64,000 nt of DNA from Leptospiraceae bacterium (GCA_015075105.1 JABTUZ010000001.1:1003001-1067000), one strand, 5' to 3'. Positions 33,918-41,374 are shown, numbered from the stretch's first letter. Program-made: numbers and translations. Notes: generated from the letters alone by a model not told the origin.

Positions 33918-34178
33918 ATGCCAAACGAGATAAACGAAAAAACAAAAATAGGTGTAACTATCGGGGTATGGTTTTCATCTGTAGGGGTATTGATTATTCT
34001 GATCTTCGGTGCAGGAATAATCTATTCGGACCATAAGGATTTACCAGTGAAAATCAGGGACCGAGATAGGCGGTTACAAAAACTTGAAACTAGGTCCAAA
34101 GAAGAATATAGAGTGATTAAGCTTTTGCAAAACCAAATTGTTCCGGAAAGATACAGGGAGCCCATTAACTGTGATTAG
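33918..34178 (+). CDS. small membrane protein with coiled coil, lysis region
   Basis: This 86-aa protein has one membrane helix at about residues 14-37 (FSSVGVLIILIFGAGIIY) followed by a charged coiled coil (IRDRDRRLQKLETRSKEE). GGTGG lies before the ATG. The topology suits a holin/antiholin accessory or an inner-membrane anchor. It opens the lysis cassette and overlaps the next small gene by 8 bases (GTGATTAG). Confidence 0.6.
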   Translation: MPNEINEKTKIGVTIGVWFSSVGVLIILIFGAGIIYSDHKDLPVKIRDRDRRLQKLETRSKEEYRVIKLLQNQIVPERYREPINCD

Positions 34179-34362
34179 AATAATCACAAATCTTGGTTGG
34201 ATTTTCGTGGTCGCACTATTTGGATTTGCCTGCATTACGTTTACAATAGACGTTGGACTCGGCAGTTGTTATAAAATGTGCGAAAATGAAGGAAAGGAAT
34301 TTTCCAATTTCGGATGGGACATTGACAGAAAACCTGTTTGTACATGCAAGGAAAGAAAATGA
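34171..34362 (+). CDS. small single-TM protein with Cys-rich tail
   Basis: A GTG start at 34171 overlaps the previous stop; the ATG at 34138 would overlap by 41 bases and is less likely. The 63-aa product has a membrane segment near residues 8-30 (WIFVVALFGFACITFTIDV) and a C-terminal part with four Cys (SCYKMCENEG and VCTCKERK). A lipoprotein signal is not clear. A holin-like or envelope-modifying role is possible. Confidence 0.5.
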   Translation: MIRIITNLGWIFVVALFGFACITFTIDVGLGSCYKMCENEGKEFSNFGWDIDRKPVCTCKERK

Positions 34363-34544
34363 GCTTTGTTTACTTATATGAAAAATCTATTCAGATTTTA
34401 GAAGAAAATTCGGATACATCTGAATCTGTAAAGCTATTGATTGAGGAATTATTAAGAACAATCAGGCGCTATGAATCAGACGAAGACCAGAGAAAAAAAG
34501 AAGACAATGATTCTATTTCAATAAAGAGAATAAAGGGAAAATAA
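34359..34544 (+). CDS. small helical lysis-cassette protein
   Basis: The start ATG at 34359 overlaps the previous TGA (ATGA); the in-frame ATG at 34338 is further into the upstream gene. The 61-aa protein is acidic at first and basic at the end, wholly helical (YEKSIQILEENSDTSESVK). No membrane segment is present. It may be an antiholin-like or regulatory partner, by position only. Confidence 0.5.
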   Translation: MSFVYLYEKSIQILEENSDTSESVKLLIEELLRTIRRYESDEDQRKKEDNDSISIKRIKGK

Positions 34545-34546
34545 AA

Positions 34547-35086
34547 ATGAATCTTATCGTTGACCATATAGAAAAAAATCCTTTTTCTCGTCCAGGGGAA
34601 AAACTCGTAAAAGTAAAAGCTATTATTTGGCATTATACAGCTTGTCCGAAAGCGAGTGCAAAAAACATTCGAGATTATTTCAATAATTTGAAAAAACAAA
34701 CAGAATATAAATCAAGATATGCTTCTGCACACTATGCGATTGACGAAAAAGAAATTATCGAGATCATACCAACGGACGAGGTCGCTTACCATGTAGGAGC
34801 TCCGAAAAATAAATATACTGAAATTGCAAAATCATTCGGAAACATTAGCCCGAATTATTACACAATCGGAATTGAGCTTTGTCACGATAGAGATGACGGA
34901 TATATTAACAACGCAACACTTGTAAATGCTGTTTTATTGACTCAAGAACTTTTAAGCAAATTCAATTTAACGACTGAAAATCTTTTTCGACATTATGATA
35001 TTACTGGTAAAAATTGCCCTAAATATTTTGTAGAGAATATTATTGAGTGGAAGAACATTAAAGAGGTTATTAATGGAAGTAGGTAA
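34547..35086 (+). CDS. endolysin, N-acetylmuramoyl-L-alanine amidase
   Basis: This 179-aa amidase is of the zinc-dependent amidase_2/PGRP type and cuts the peptide from the glycan of peptidoglycan. Zinc ligands are visible as H29 (AIIWHYTA), H149 (LFRHYDITG) and C157 (GKNCPKYF). A conserved YTIGIELCHDRDDGY strand lies between. There is no signal peptide, so export should depend on the holin. It is two bases after the preceding gene, and the following holin-like gene begins inside its end. Confidence 0.82.
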   Translation: MNLIVDHIEKNPFSRPGEKLVKVKAIIWHYTACPKASAKNIRDYFNNLKKQTEYKSRYASAHYAIDEKEIIEIIPTDEVAYHVGAPKNKYTEIAKSFGNISPNYYTIGIELCHDRDDGYINNATLVNAVLLTQELLSKFNLTTENLFRHYDITGKNCPKYFVENIIEWKNIKEVINGSR

Positions 35087-35351
35087 TTTTATTTCAATCA
35101 TTTCAATTATTACCGGTGCGGTAACTATTTTTTTTGCGCTAAAAGCGCAAGTAGATAAATTATCTATTCTTGTAGAAAATACTACGGAAGAATTAAGAAA
35201 TTTCAGAAAAACAATCGAATCAGTATCAAAGAATTTAGACTCTGAAATCATAATAATTAAAACAAGATTTGAAGATTTTTCCAGAAAAATAAAATCTTTA
35301 AATAATAGAGTTTCAGAAATTGAAGAGAATGGATGCAAGAGAAAAAAATGA
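35073..35351 (+). CDS. holin-like or anchor protein
   Basis: The ATG at 35073 (MEVGNFISIISIITG) overlaps the amidase gene by 14 bases. The 92-aa product has one N-terminal membrane segment (residues about 4-24) followed by a coiled coil through its full length (DKLSILVENTTEELRNF to LNNRVSEIEENG). This architecture is seen in phage inner-membrane lysis proteins. It is coupled to the next gene by ATGA. Confidence 0.55.
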   Translation: MEVGNFISIISIITGAVTIFFALKAQVDKLSILVENTTEELRNFRKTIESVSKNLDSEIIIIKTRFEDFSRKIKSLNNRVSEIEENGCKRKK

Positions 35352-35686
35352 AACTTAGTGATATAACTGCACAGATTATAATCGAGAAAAGACCTGATAT
35401 TGCAAAAAAAATAATTGAAAATGCGGTCAAAAGAAGTTTTTTCAGACCATCGAATATTTGGCGATTTATCGGACTACTGATTTCGGTTGCTGGTCTCTAT
35501 GTTAAGACGATCATCGTCTATGATTTTAATAACGGTAGGCAAATTACGTCCAATGCTCTGTACTTTTCAGCAGGACTATTTCTTGCTTTGCTTCCAACCT
35601 TAAAAGAATTTCTTCCGTATGCTACCAATTTCGTTAGTGCGTTTCGAGGAAATAAACGCAGTTCAATTCACGAGGAAGATTTATAA
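35348..35686 (+). CDS. holin candidate, two membrane segments
   Basis: The ATG at 35348 overlaps the previous TGA. The 112-aa protein has two hydrophobic segments, WRFIGLLISVAGLYVKTII (about 39-57) and ALYFSAGLFLALLPTL (about 71-87), and a basic C-terminus. The length, topology and place between amidase and spanin suggest a holin, although no holin family motif is claimed. It is coupled by its final TAATG to the spanin gene. Confidence 0.55.
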   Translation: MKLSDITAQIIIEKRPDIAKKIIENAVKRSFFRPSNIWRFIGLLISVAGLYVKTIIVYDFNNGRQITSNALYFSAGLFLALLPTLKEFLPYATNFVSAFRGNKRSSIHEEDL

Positions 35687-36168
35687 TGATTTTGAAGAAT
35701 TTATACAGCAATGATTTTTTATTGATCCTCCTAAAAATAAAAACAACGACCATCTTAGCCGTGATGCTTACGGCTTTTTCTTGCACTACGATTCCTCACA
35801 AAAACACGAGTGCTATTGATATTCAACCAGTTAAGAATGCAGTGAAAAGCTCGCCTGAACTCAATTCATCGCAACAGGGTAGGGCATTGTCAGGCTGGAT
35901 CCAAGACAAGCTAAATGAATGCGAATCCAATATAAAAGGCAAATCTGAATACCAGAAAGATTTAGAAAATAAACTCCAGAAAAAAGATGAGGAAATATCT
36001 ATAAACAAAAAACGTATAGAAGAATATGCCGAACTTGCCGGAAAATATGAGACCCTTCGAAATATTGCAATCATTGCAGGTCTTTCTGCAATCGGTATGT
36101 TTCTCTGGAAAATAATCCCTATGGTATTGGAGAAAATTCCTACAATTCCTAAAATACCGTTTGGTTAG
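35686..36168 (+). CDS. probable unimolecular spanin (u-spanin)
   Basis: This 160-aa protein starts with a basic N-terminus and hydrophobic signal ending in the lipobox LTAFSC (Cys near residue 31), so the mature end should be lipidated and go to the outer membrane. A Lys/Glu coiled coil follows (about 80-120). A C-terminal membrane helix (IAIIAGLSAIGMFLWKIIPMVL) would anchor it in the inner membrane. Lipobox, periplasmic coil and C-terminal TM in one chain is the layout of T1 gp11-type u-spanins, which disrupt the outer membrane. It stands right after the amidase and holin-like genes. Confidence 0.7.
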   Translation: MILKNLYSNDFLLILLKIKTTTILAVMLTAFSCTTIPHKNTSAIDIQPVKNAVKSSPELNSSQQGRALSGWIQDKLNECESNIKGKSEYQKDLENKLQKKDEEISINKKRIEEYAELAGKYETLRNIAIIAGLSAIGMFLWKIIPMVLEKIPTIPKIPFG

Positions 36169-36324
36169 CAGTTCATACTTTTTTTCTTCGAGTAATTTAT
36201 AATACTCATCATCAGAGAGAGTGCATTCTATTAATTTAGAAAAATTGTCATTTGATATTCTGAGTGACCTGGCAATTTTTTTTGTTTTCTCATTGCTGAA
36301 ATGAAATAATTCACTAAAAGTAAA
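36163..36324 (-). pseudogene. possible gene remnant
   Basis: On the minus strand an open frame without a start codon reads FTFSELFHFSNEKTKKIARS, then [20 protein letters not shown]. It has natural amino-acid composition although it lies mostly in intergenic sequence. It begins right after a TAA and runs into the antisense of the spanin gene, so it may be the 3' remnant of a small helical DNA-binding protein. There is no start or ribosome site. Confidence 0.25.
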
Positions 36325-36447
36325 TTATTTACTTGACACAAAATTAGGCATGGTCAAAAGTGTGGTAATGCTGGTTGATGTAGCTAAAAATAATTTGAGT
36401 GAACGCAATCCTATTTCGGAGGTCAAATCGTATATGAAGGCGACAAA
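36324..36447 (+). repeat. conserved leader of small-gene cassette, copy 1
   Basis: This segment, from the TTGACA at 36333-36338 through the shared 5' region to the ATG at 36434, is almost identical to 36738-36870. The copies differ by a 9-base indel and scattered changes. It precedes a 56-aa gene. The same two genes also share their 3' flank. Confidence 0.7.
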
Positions 36448-36604
36448 TAAAGTCGAAATTCCGCGGGAGCTAATTGAAAAAGCTCGTGTAATAATTTCAA
36501 AAGTGGACGAAAAAATCCCAAGCAAAATAGAAGCTGTTGAAATTGCATTGAACTTCTTTAACAGTAACTACAAGAACAGTGTCGCCGGAAAGAAAGCCGG
36601 TTAA
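36434..36604 (+). CDS. small RHH-like protein, cassette copy 1
   Basis: The inner start at 36434 (MKATNKVEIPRELIEKAR) has GGAGG 11 bases upstream and gives a compact 56-aa protein with ribbon-helix-helix character, likely DNA-binding. An in-frame ATG at 36350 would add MVKSVVMLVDVAKNNL and more; that segment is conserved in frame with the second copy, so the longer form cannot be excluded. The C-terminus VAGKKAG matches the second copy. No toxin partner is visible. Confidence 0.55.
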   Translation: MKATNKVEIPRELIEKARVIISKVDEKIPSKIEAVEIALNFFNSNYKNSVAGKKAG

Positions 36605-36737
36605 TCAAGTCTTCCCATAATGTGATTGTTGCTACGAAATGCTGGGAACGGAGGGGGCGAAAGTCACTTTTTTGTGTATGAATAGAGTCGGTTGATTTAT
36701 ATAATTTAAGACAAAAAAAAAAAAACATAATAAACAT

Positions 36738-36870
36738 ATTATTTACTTGACACAAAAAAAGGCATGGTCAAAATCGTGGTAATGCTGGTTGATGTAGCTA
36801 AAAATAATTTGATTGAAAATAGTGACTGCAATCCTGAAATTGGAGGATATTCGTATATGAAGGCGACTAC
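36738..36870 (+). repeat. conserved leader of small-gene cassette, copy 2
   Basis: Second copy of the leader at 36324-36447, beginning at ATTATTTACTTGACAC with the same shared TTGACA (36747-36752) and the same GGAGG site before an ATG. The downstream gene differs in its core but shares its 3' end and the CTTCCCATAAT that follows it. Confidence 0.7.
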
Positions 36871-37048
36871 ACCTATTAGAAGCTCCGTAGCATTTAAGAA
36901 GGATGAAATTGAAGAAATAATCACGATTGTAAAAAATGCCACTGGGTTAAAACCAAATTTGTCAGAATTTGTAAGAACTGCTGTGAATGAAAAACTTGAG
37001 TTTTACAGAAACGCAAAATTGCAAGTCGCCGGAAGAAAAGCCGGTTAA
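36857..37048 (+). CDS. small RHH-like protein, cassette copy 2
   Basis: Starting at 36857 (MKATTPIRSSVAFKKDEIEE), preceded by GGAGG, this encodes 63 aa. It has a helical C-terminal half (GLKPNLSEFVRTAVNEKLEF) that looks like an antitoxin-type or phage-type RHH. A longer in-frame start at 36764 gives MVKIVVMLVDVAKNNL, as in copy 1. The core differs from copy 1, but the end VAGRKAG and the following bases match. Function is unknown; it may be a duplicated repressor or antitoxin cassette. Confidence 0.55.
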   Translation: MKATTPIRSSVAFKKDEIEEIITIVKNATGLKPNLSEFVRTAVNEKLEFYRNAKLQVAGRKAG

Positions 37049-37054
37049 TCAAGT

Positions 37055-37135
37055 CTTCCCATAATTATATTTGTGTTCTGCGATATGCGACAAAATACTG
37101 CAAAATCGTAGCGACATAATATACATTATGGGAAG
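37055..37135. repeat. 11-bp inverted repeat near prophage end
   Basis: CTTCCCATAAT at 37055-37065 pairs with ATTATGGGAAG at 37125-37135. The same CTTCCCATAAT follows cassette copy 1 at 36611-36621. The intervening bases hold no gene. It may be a recombination or regulatory site; no att core could be recognised. Confidence 0.4.
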
Positions 37136-37295
37136 TTCAAATTGTTTCCCAAAACAAATAAATATCGTTTTTTTTGTTAGACTGAAATGAATTTTTTTTA
37201 TTATAAAAAATCACCTCTCATTTATTGCAAAGTTTTGGAAATTTGTACTAAAAATTTTTTCATTTTTACGATTGGAAATGGTTCTACCTAAAAGA

Positions 37296-37323
37296 TTGAC
37301 TTATAACTAGGTATTTTTAATCT
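37296..37323 (+). promoter_or_regulatory. tRNA promoter
   Basis: TTGACT (37296-37301) and TAATCT (37318-37323) are 16 bases apart. The start point would fall about 7 bases before the mature tRNA. This is a near-consensus arrangement that fits a stable RNA gene. Confidence 0.55.
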
Positions 37324-37334
37324 GGCATTGCTAA

Positions 37335-37407
<73 letters not shown>

Positions 37408-37421
37408 CAGCTTGTAGCCTA

Positions 37422-37829
37422 TCAAGCTCGATGAACCTCTTCCCTCCTCACCAAATCCTGATTTTTTAAAGGCAAGCGAATATCTCCGACAAAAACATAT
37501 TTAATTTTCCCTTTGTTCATCATCTTATGAATAGACTGACGAGTAATTTTCAATTTCTTTGCCATTTGATCTACACTTACTAGGTCTGCGGCTACTACAG
37601 AATTTGCATTTTTTTTCGCCTTAAACTCAGCGACCATCGAATTAATCATATTTTGTGACTTGAAATTGTAAATTCCATTCTTGCAAGTTTTACAAAAGTG
37701 ACCTTCAAGTCTGATGATCTTTAAATTTCCATAATCCTTTATATAATAATTTTCAGACAGGTTTGATTTAAAAACCATACTACCCTTTGCCCCGCATGAA
37801 GGACAATCAATCCATTTTTTCTCTTTCAT
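37422..37829 (-). CDS. zinc-finger plus HTH DNA-binding protein
   Basis: This 135-aa protein has an N-terminal zinc ribbon with CPSCGAKGS (about 9-12) and a second CKTC (about 46-49), as in MqsA/YgiT-type proteins. A C-terminal excisionase-like HTH follows (LVSVDQMAKKLKITRQSIHK, about 83-105) with a wing KIKYVFVGDIRLPLKN. It is most likely a regulator of nearby genes or an antitoxin lacking a visible toxin. It lies 14 bases from the tRNA in convergent orientation. It could be a phage or a host gene. Confidence 0.7.
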   Translation of the reverse strand: MKEKKWIDCPSCGAKGSMVFKSNLSENYYIKDYGNLKIIRLEGHFCKTCKNGIYNFKSQNMINSMVAEFKAKKNANSVVAADLVSVDQMAKKLKITRQSIHKMMNKGKIKYVFVGDIRLPLKNQDLVRREEVHRA

Positions 37830-37930
37830 AATTCGACCTCATTTTTAAAAGATATTACTACTGAACTATCGTTTGTTATCTGAACTTTTATATTTGCTTT
37901 GCCCCTTTTATCTGTTTTTTTGTAAACGTC

Positions 37931-38041
37931 TTACCAAAGAGTGTGATCCAAATGAGAAGTCATCGACTTGTAAAAATTATTGTTGCTCAAAGAAAGGACT
38001 TCCCTTAATATATCTGCTTCCAGAAAAGAAAAATCTTTCAT
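37931..38041 (-). CDS. possible 36-aa protein
   Basis: On the minus strand ATG at 38041 opens MKDFSFLEADILREVLSL, a natural-looking helical peptide, and ends at TAA 37931-37933. There is no clear ribosome site. A consensus promoter about 100 bases upstream points toward it and on to the zinc-finger/HTH gene. It could be a leader peptide or a small partner protein. Confidence 0.28.
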   Translation of the reverse strand: MKDFSFLEADILREVLSLSNNNFYKSMTSHLDHTLW

Positions 38042-38144
38042 CGCTGTTTAAATGGCAGACCTTGCAATACAATATTAGTCTTCAAGAATCAAATTCTTAA
38101 TTTTATTCAAAGGGTAATGATTAACTCTTTTTTCCAATTATTAG

Positions 38145-38173
38145 ACTATAATTAATGCGGGTGACAATGTCAA
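38145..38173 (-). promoter_or_regulatory. strong sigma70-type promoter with operator dyad
   Basis: On the minus strand TTGACA (38168-38173) and TATAGT (38145-38150) are exactly 17 bases apart. The perfect palindrome TGACAATGTCA (38162-38172) overlaps the -35 box. It would drive the zinc-finger/HTH gene 316 bases downstream and the possible small frame between, so autoregulation by that protein is a natural hypothesis. Confidence 0.6.
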
Positions 38174-38437
38174 CCTTATAATATTTTAGAAAAGTATTAT
38201 CAAATTATTCCCTCCAACCCGGCCTTACACTGTAAAAAAGCTTTCATCCAACCGCCATCGGATTAGGGGAGATGGGTATCCTTCGCGAGTTCTACATTAA
38301 TGTTTGGTATTACTGGTTTTTCAATTTCTAAATAAATTTCTTTTGGAATTTAGAAATATTCTGAAAGTAAACTTTGGAAATAGTGAAAAAAATAAATTTT
38401 TAGATTTTTCTGAGAGAGCCTCTTTCTTTTAATGAAA
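38174..38437. other. intergenic region without gene
   Basis: Bases 37830-38530 hold no certain gene. In this part the only clear structure is a perfect 10-bp inverted repeat ATTTCTAAAT/ATTTAGAAAT at 38324-38333 and 38348-38357. It could be a hairpin in the leader of the downstream phosphofructokinase gene or a regulator site. Confidence 0.4.
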
Positions 38438-38479
38438 ATTGTATTTTTCTGTATAAAAATATTACCGTAAAAATACAAT
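38438..38479. promoter_or_regulatory. inverted repeat upstream of pfp
   Basis: ATTGTATTTTT (38438-38448) is perfectly inverted as AAAAATACAAT (38469-38479) with a 20-base loop containing TATAAA. It lies about 50 bases before the phosphofructokinase start. It may be an operator around the promoter or a leader hairpin. Confidence 0.4.
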
Positions 38480-38530
38480 CGTAGTGTAAATGTAAGAATT
38501 TTAAAATATTGAATCAAAAGAGGGTTAAAA

Positions 38531-39748
38531 ATGAAATTAGAAGGAAAGGTAGTAATAGCTCAAGGAGGAGGTCCAACTGCAGTAATCAATCAGTCTTTAG
38601 TTGGTGCAGTGTTAGAATCAAGAAAATTTTCGCAAGTCACTAGAGTTTATGGAGCTGTCAATGGAGTTACAGGAATTTTAAACGAGGACTTTGTTGATTT
38701 AACTCAAGAAACCACCCATAACTTGGAACAGGTAGCGACCACCCCTTCTTCTGCTTTGTTTTCTACCAGAGAAAAGCCCGATGAAAAATATTGCAAAGAA
38801 ATGTTCAATGTAATGAAAGCCCATGATGTAAGGTATTTTTTTTATATTGGTGGTAATGATTCATCAGAAACACTTAGAATTGTAAACGAAGAAGCAAAAA
38901 ATGCTAACTATGAATTTCGGGCAATCCATATTCCAAAAACTATTGATAACGATCTTGTTTTGAATGATCATACCCCGGGTTATGGTTCTGCTGCAAGATT
39001 TGTCGCTCAAGCCTTTATTGGAGCTAATTTAGATAACATGGCTTTATCGGGTGTATATATCGGTGTTGTGATGGGAAGACAGTCCGGGTTTTTAACAGCA
39101 TCTTCAGCATTAGCACAAAAATATTTGGACGATGGTCCTCATTTGATATATCTTCCAGAAAGAAAATTTAGCTTAGATAAATTTCTCTTAGATGTAAAAA
39201 ACGTTTATGAAAAATACGGACGATGTGTCGTTGCTATTTCAGAGGGAATTTGTGATGAAAATGGTAAGTTGATTATTACAAAACTACTCAGCGATATAGA
39301 AAAAGATGCCCATGGCAATATTCAGCTATCAGGTACAGGCTTGCTTGGAGATTTACTTGCAAAGCATATCAGAGAAAAATTAAAAATCAAACGTGTCAGA
39401 GCAGACACACTTGGGTATTTACAAAGATCTTTTATTGGTGTTGTATCCGATGTGGATCAACAAGAGGCAAGAGAGGTTGGAGAAAAAGCCGCGCAGTATG
39501 CGATCTGGCATAACGTAGATGGATCTGTTGCAATAAAAAGAACTGGTTTTTATTCTGTGGATTATGAGTTAGTGTCTTTGAAGGATATAGCAGGCAAGAC
39601 AAGACTCATGCCTGATGAATATATTAATTACGAAGGAAATGGAGTTACGGATGCTTTTAAGTTTTATCTAAGACCGTTAGTAGGCTCTGGCTTCCCGAAT
39701 TCGTATAGGATCAGAGTGCCTCGTGTTCAGAAAATTTTAAAGGCTTAA
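38531..39748 (+). CDS. pfp: pyrophosphate-dependent 6-phosphofructokinase
   Basis: This 405-aa enzyme phosphorylates fructose 6-phosphate with pyrophosphate (reversible) in glycolysis. The N-terminal nucleotide loop GGGPTAVINQS, the FYIGGNDSSE motif (GGND rather than the ATP-type GGDD region), and the catalytic PKTIDNDL are diagnostic for the PPi-using group. GGSG-type C-terminal residues are also present. GAGGG precedes the ATG. Many spirochaetes use this PPi form. It is followed convergently by the PilZ-like gene. Confidence 0.9.
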   Translation: MKLEGKVVIAQGGGPTAVINQSLVGAVLESRKFSQVTRVYGAVNGVTGILNEDFVDLTQETTHNLEQVATTPSSALFSTREKPDEKYCKEMFNVMKAHDVRYFFYIGGNDSSETLRIVNEEAKNANYEFRAIHIPKTIDNDLVLNDHTPGYGSAARFVAQAFIGANLDNMALSGVYIGVVMGRQSGFLTASSALAQKYLDDGPHLIYLPERKFSLDKFLLDVKNVYEKYGRCVVAISEGICDENGKLIITKLLSDIEKDAHGNIQLSGTGLLGDLLAKHIREKLKIKRVRADTLGYLQRSFIGVVSDVDQQEAREVGEKAAQYAIWHNVDGSVAIKRTGFYSVDYELVSLKDIAGKTRLMPDEYINYEGNGVTDAFKFYLRPLVGSGFPNSYRIRVPRVQKILKA

Positions 39749-39757
39749 TTGAAAATT

Positions 39758-40498
39758 TTATTTTGAAAGAAAATCTTCTAAGGCTTGGGATTCTTCATGT
39801 GTATGAATTGAAAAATCACAACTGATTGCATAATCTGTATCAGTTGGTTTTATTCCCTTTATCACTCCTCTAACAGATTTTCTCAGTCCGCTTTTTGCTA
39901 CAATATCAAAGATGATAGTCCCCCCCATTGAGAAAATTTTACTCGCAAGTCTTGTAGGCGGATGCAGGAACTGAATTCCAGATGTACTAAGTTCAGTAAT
40001 TAAATAATTTCCTCTTGATTCTTCAAAAGCTCCAGAATTGTGTATATCTTTTGATATGGAAGCAGAAATTAGTCGAAAAGTATTATAAGAATTAAAATCC
40101 AATCTTGTAGAGTGCATTGCGTGGACATACCCAATCATAGCAATATTTTTGTATTTTATGGGAACACAGATCTCGGATTTGTATTTGTCGAGGAAGTTGC
40201 TGTTTTTTGTAAGAATATAATAATCTCTGAAAGGTACAAATCCTTCCGGTACTATATCCGGGTTAGTGATATCGGGTATAAAGATCGGCTTATCAAAAGA
40301 ATTCATTAGTCTCATCCTGCTATTCATTCTTTCATTGATAAAAATCTCAAAAAAGTGGAACATAGAATTTACAATTGGAGGCTTTTTCACAATTTGGTTG
40401 ATCCTATCGTCACCCAAGGATTTAAAAATATCTGTATAGCTGATAATATTCGATACAATATATTCGTGAATCTGATTTTCTCCGGCTTCTTTTGTCAT
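39758..40498 (-). CDS. DUF1577/PilZ-like protein
   Basis: The ATG at 40498 (MTKEAGENQIHEYIVSN) is preferred because the open frame upstream would overlap the Crp/Fnr gene by 77 bases. The 246-aa protein ends in a beta-barrel-like region, FDIVAKSGLRKSVRGVIKGIKPTDTDYAISCDFS, that resembles PilZ. It recalls the leptospiral DUF1577 group. The Arg cluster needed for c-di-GMP is not obvious. It shares the strand with, and lies 25 bases from, the upstream regulator. Confidence 0.6.
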   Translation of the reverse strand: MTKEAGENQIHEYIVSNIISYTDIFKSLGDDRINQIVKKPPIVNSMFHFFEIFINERMNSRMRLMNSFDKPIFIPDITNPDIVPEGFVPFRDYYILTKNSNFLDKYKSEICVPIKYKNIAMIGYVHAMHSTRLDFNSYNTFRLISASISKDIHNSGAFEESRGNYLITELSTSGIQFLHPPTRLASKIFSMGGTIIFDIVAKSGLRKSVRGVIKGIKPTDTDYAISCDFSIHTHEESQALEDFLSK

Positions 40499-40523
40499 AA
40501 TAAAAATATCTGTCTTTTTCGGG

Positions 40524-41207
40524 TTATTTAACTTCGTTGTTAGCAATTTCAGATAATTGCTTATAATCTTTAAATATGATTTTATTCTTTTGAATACCAA
40601 TCCAGTCTCTTGCCTTAAAGTCAGACAAGGCTCGTATTACTGATTCTGTAGTTGTGCCTATAATAGATGCAATAATTTCACGAGTGATTTTCAATTCTAT
40701 TTCAGGTGAATTTCCTGAAGAGCTGTGGAGAGACAAGAGCAATTCTGCAAGTTTGCTGTGTATTTGTTTTGTGCCTAGAGAAAAAATCTGATTTTCGGAG
40801 TCTCTCCATTCCAGTGCGAGTAAATTCAAAAGCTCCATCTGGAATTCTCTTTCAGATTTTAGTGTTTCATTGATTAAGTCTTTTTTCCAAAAACAAGCCA
40901 ATGTATCTTCCAAACAAACTGCAGAATGGTTGTATTCTAAACCTACGAGAGAATCTCTTAATCCGACCCATGAGCCTGCTTCTTTTAAGCTAAATGTCTG
41001 CTCTCTACCGACTTCAGAAATCTTAAAAGTTCTCACAATTCCACTCTGTAAAATATAAATTCCATCTGCACTCTCTCCTGCTGTAAATAGATAGTCTCCT
41101 TTTTTAAAAGATGAGAACTTCTTCTGGGAATTAATTTTTTCTAAAGTCTCTGGACTTACACAACGATAGAGACCAAGAGAAAGAGTATTGCAATGTTTGC
41201 AGTCCAT
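40524..41207 (-). CDS. Crp/Fnr-family transcription regulator
   Basis: This 227-aa protein has an N-terminal cyclic-nucleotide-like sensory barrel (DYLFTAGESADGIYILQSGIVRTF) and a C-terminal Crp HTH (LKITREIIASIIGTTTESVIR, about 171-191). Three Cys at the N-terminus (C3, C6, C16) and one further in (SAVCLED) recall the cluster-binding pattern of FNR, but spacing differs. The cAMP-contact Arg motif is absent in the barrel, so the ligand is probably not cAMP. The operon continues into the PilZ-like gene. Confidence 0.75.
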   Translation of the reverse strand: MDCKHCNTLSLGLYRCVSPETLEKINSQKKFSSFKKGDYLFTAGESADGIYILQSGIVRTFKISEVGREQTFSLKEAGSWVGLRDSLVGLEYNHSAVCLEDTLACFWKKDLINETLKSEREFQMELLNLLALEWRDSENQIFSLGTKQIHSKLAELLLSLHSSSGNSPEIELKITREIIASIIGTTTESVIRALSDFKARDWIGIQKNKIIFKDYKQLSEIANNEVK

Positions 41208-41374
41208 AGAATTCTTCCCCCGTTTTATATACTAAGAACAACTTTCAGGAGAGTAATCCCCCTCTTCCACTTTTAAAATTCTTAGATTCTTTTACAATTC
41301 TTTTTATTTAAAATTCTAAAAAATGCCGACTTTTAGAATAGCAAATATTCTTATAAAGTTTTTTCTATCGTATA

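Noticed and set aside
36333-36365. Standard sigma70 promoter in the cassette leader
   Set aside because: TTGACA is perfect in both copies, but at 16-18 bases no -10 resembling TATAAT follows; only a weak TAATGC lies further on.
36324-37066. Integron-style cassette array with attC sites
   Set aside because: The shared 3' ends lack paired RYYYAAC/GTTRRRY boxes with the right spacing, and no integrase is present. Only cassette-like architecture is claimed.
37873-38100. 75-aa plus-strand frame
   Set aside because: Cys/Leu-rich composition with TTG start and no ribosome site. It looks like the shadow of the minus-strand 36-aa frame.
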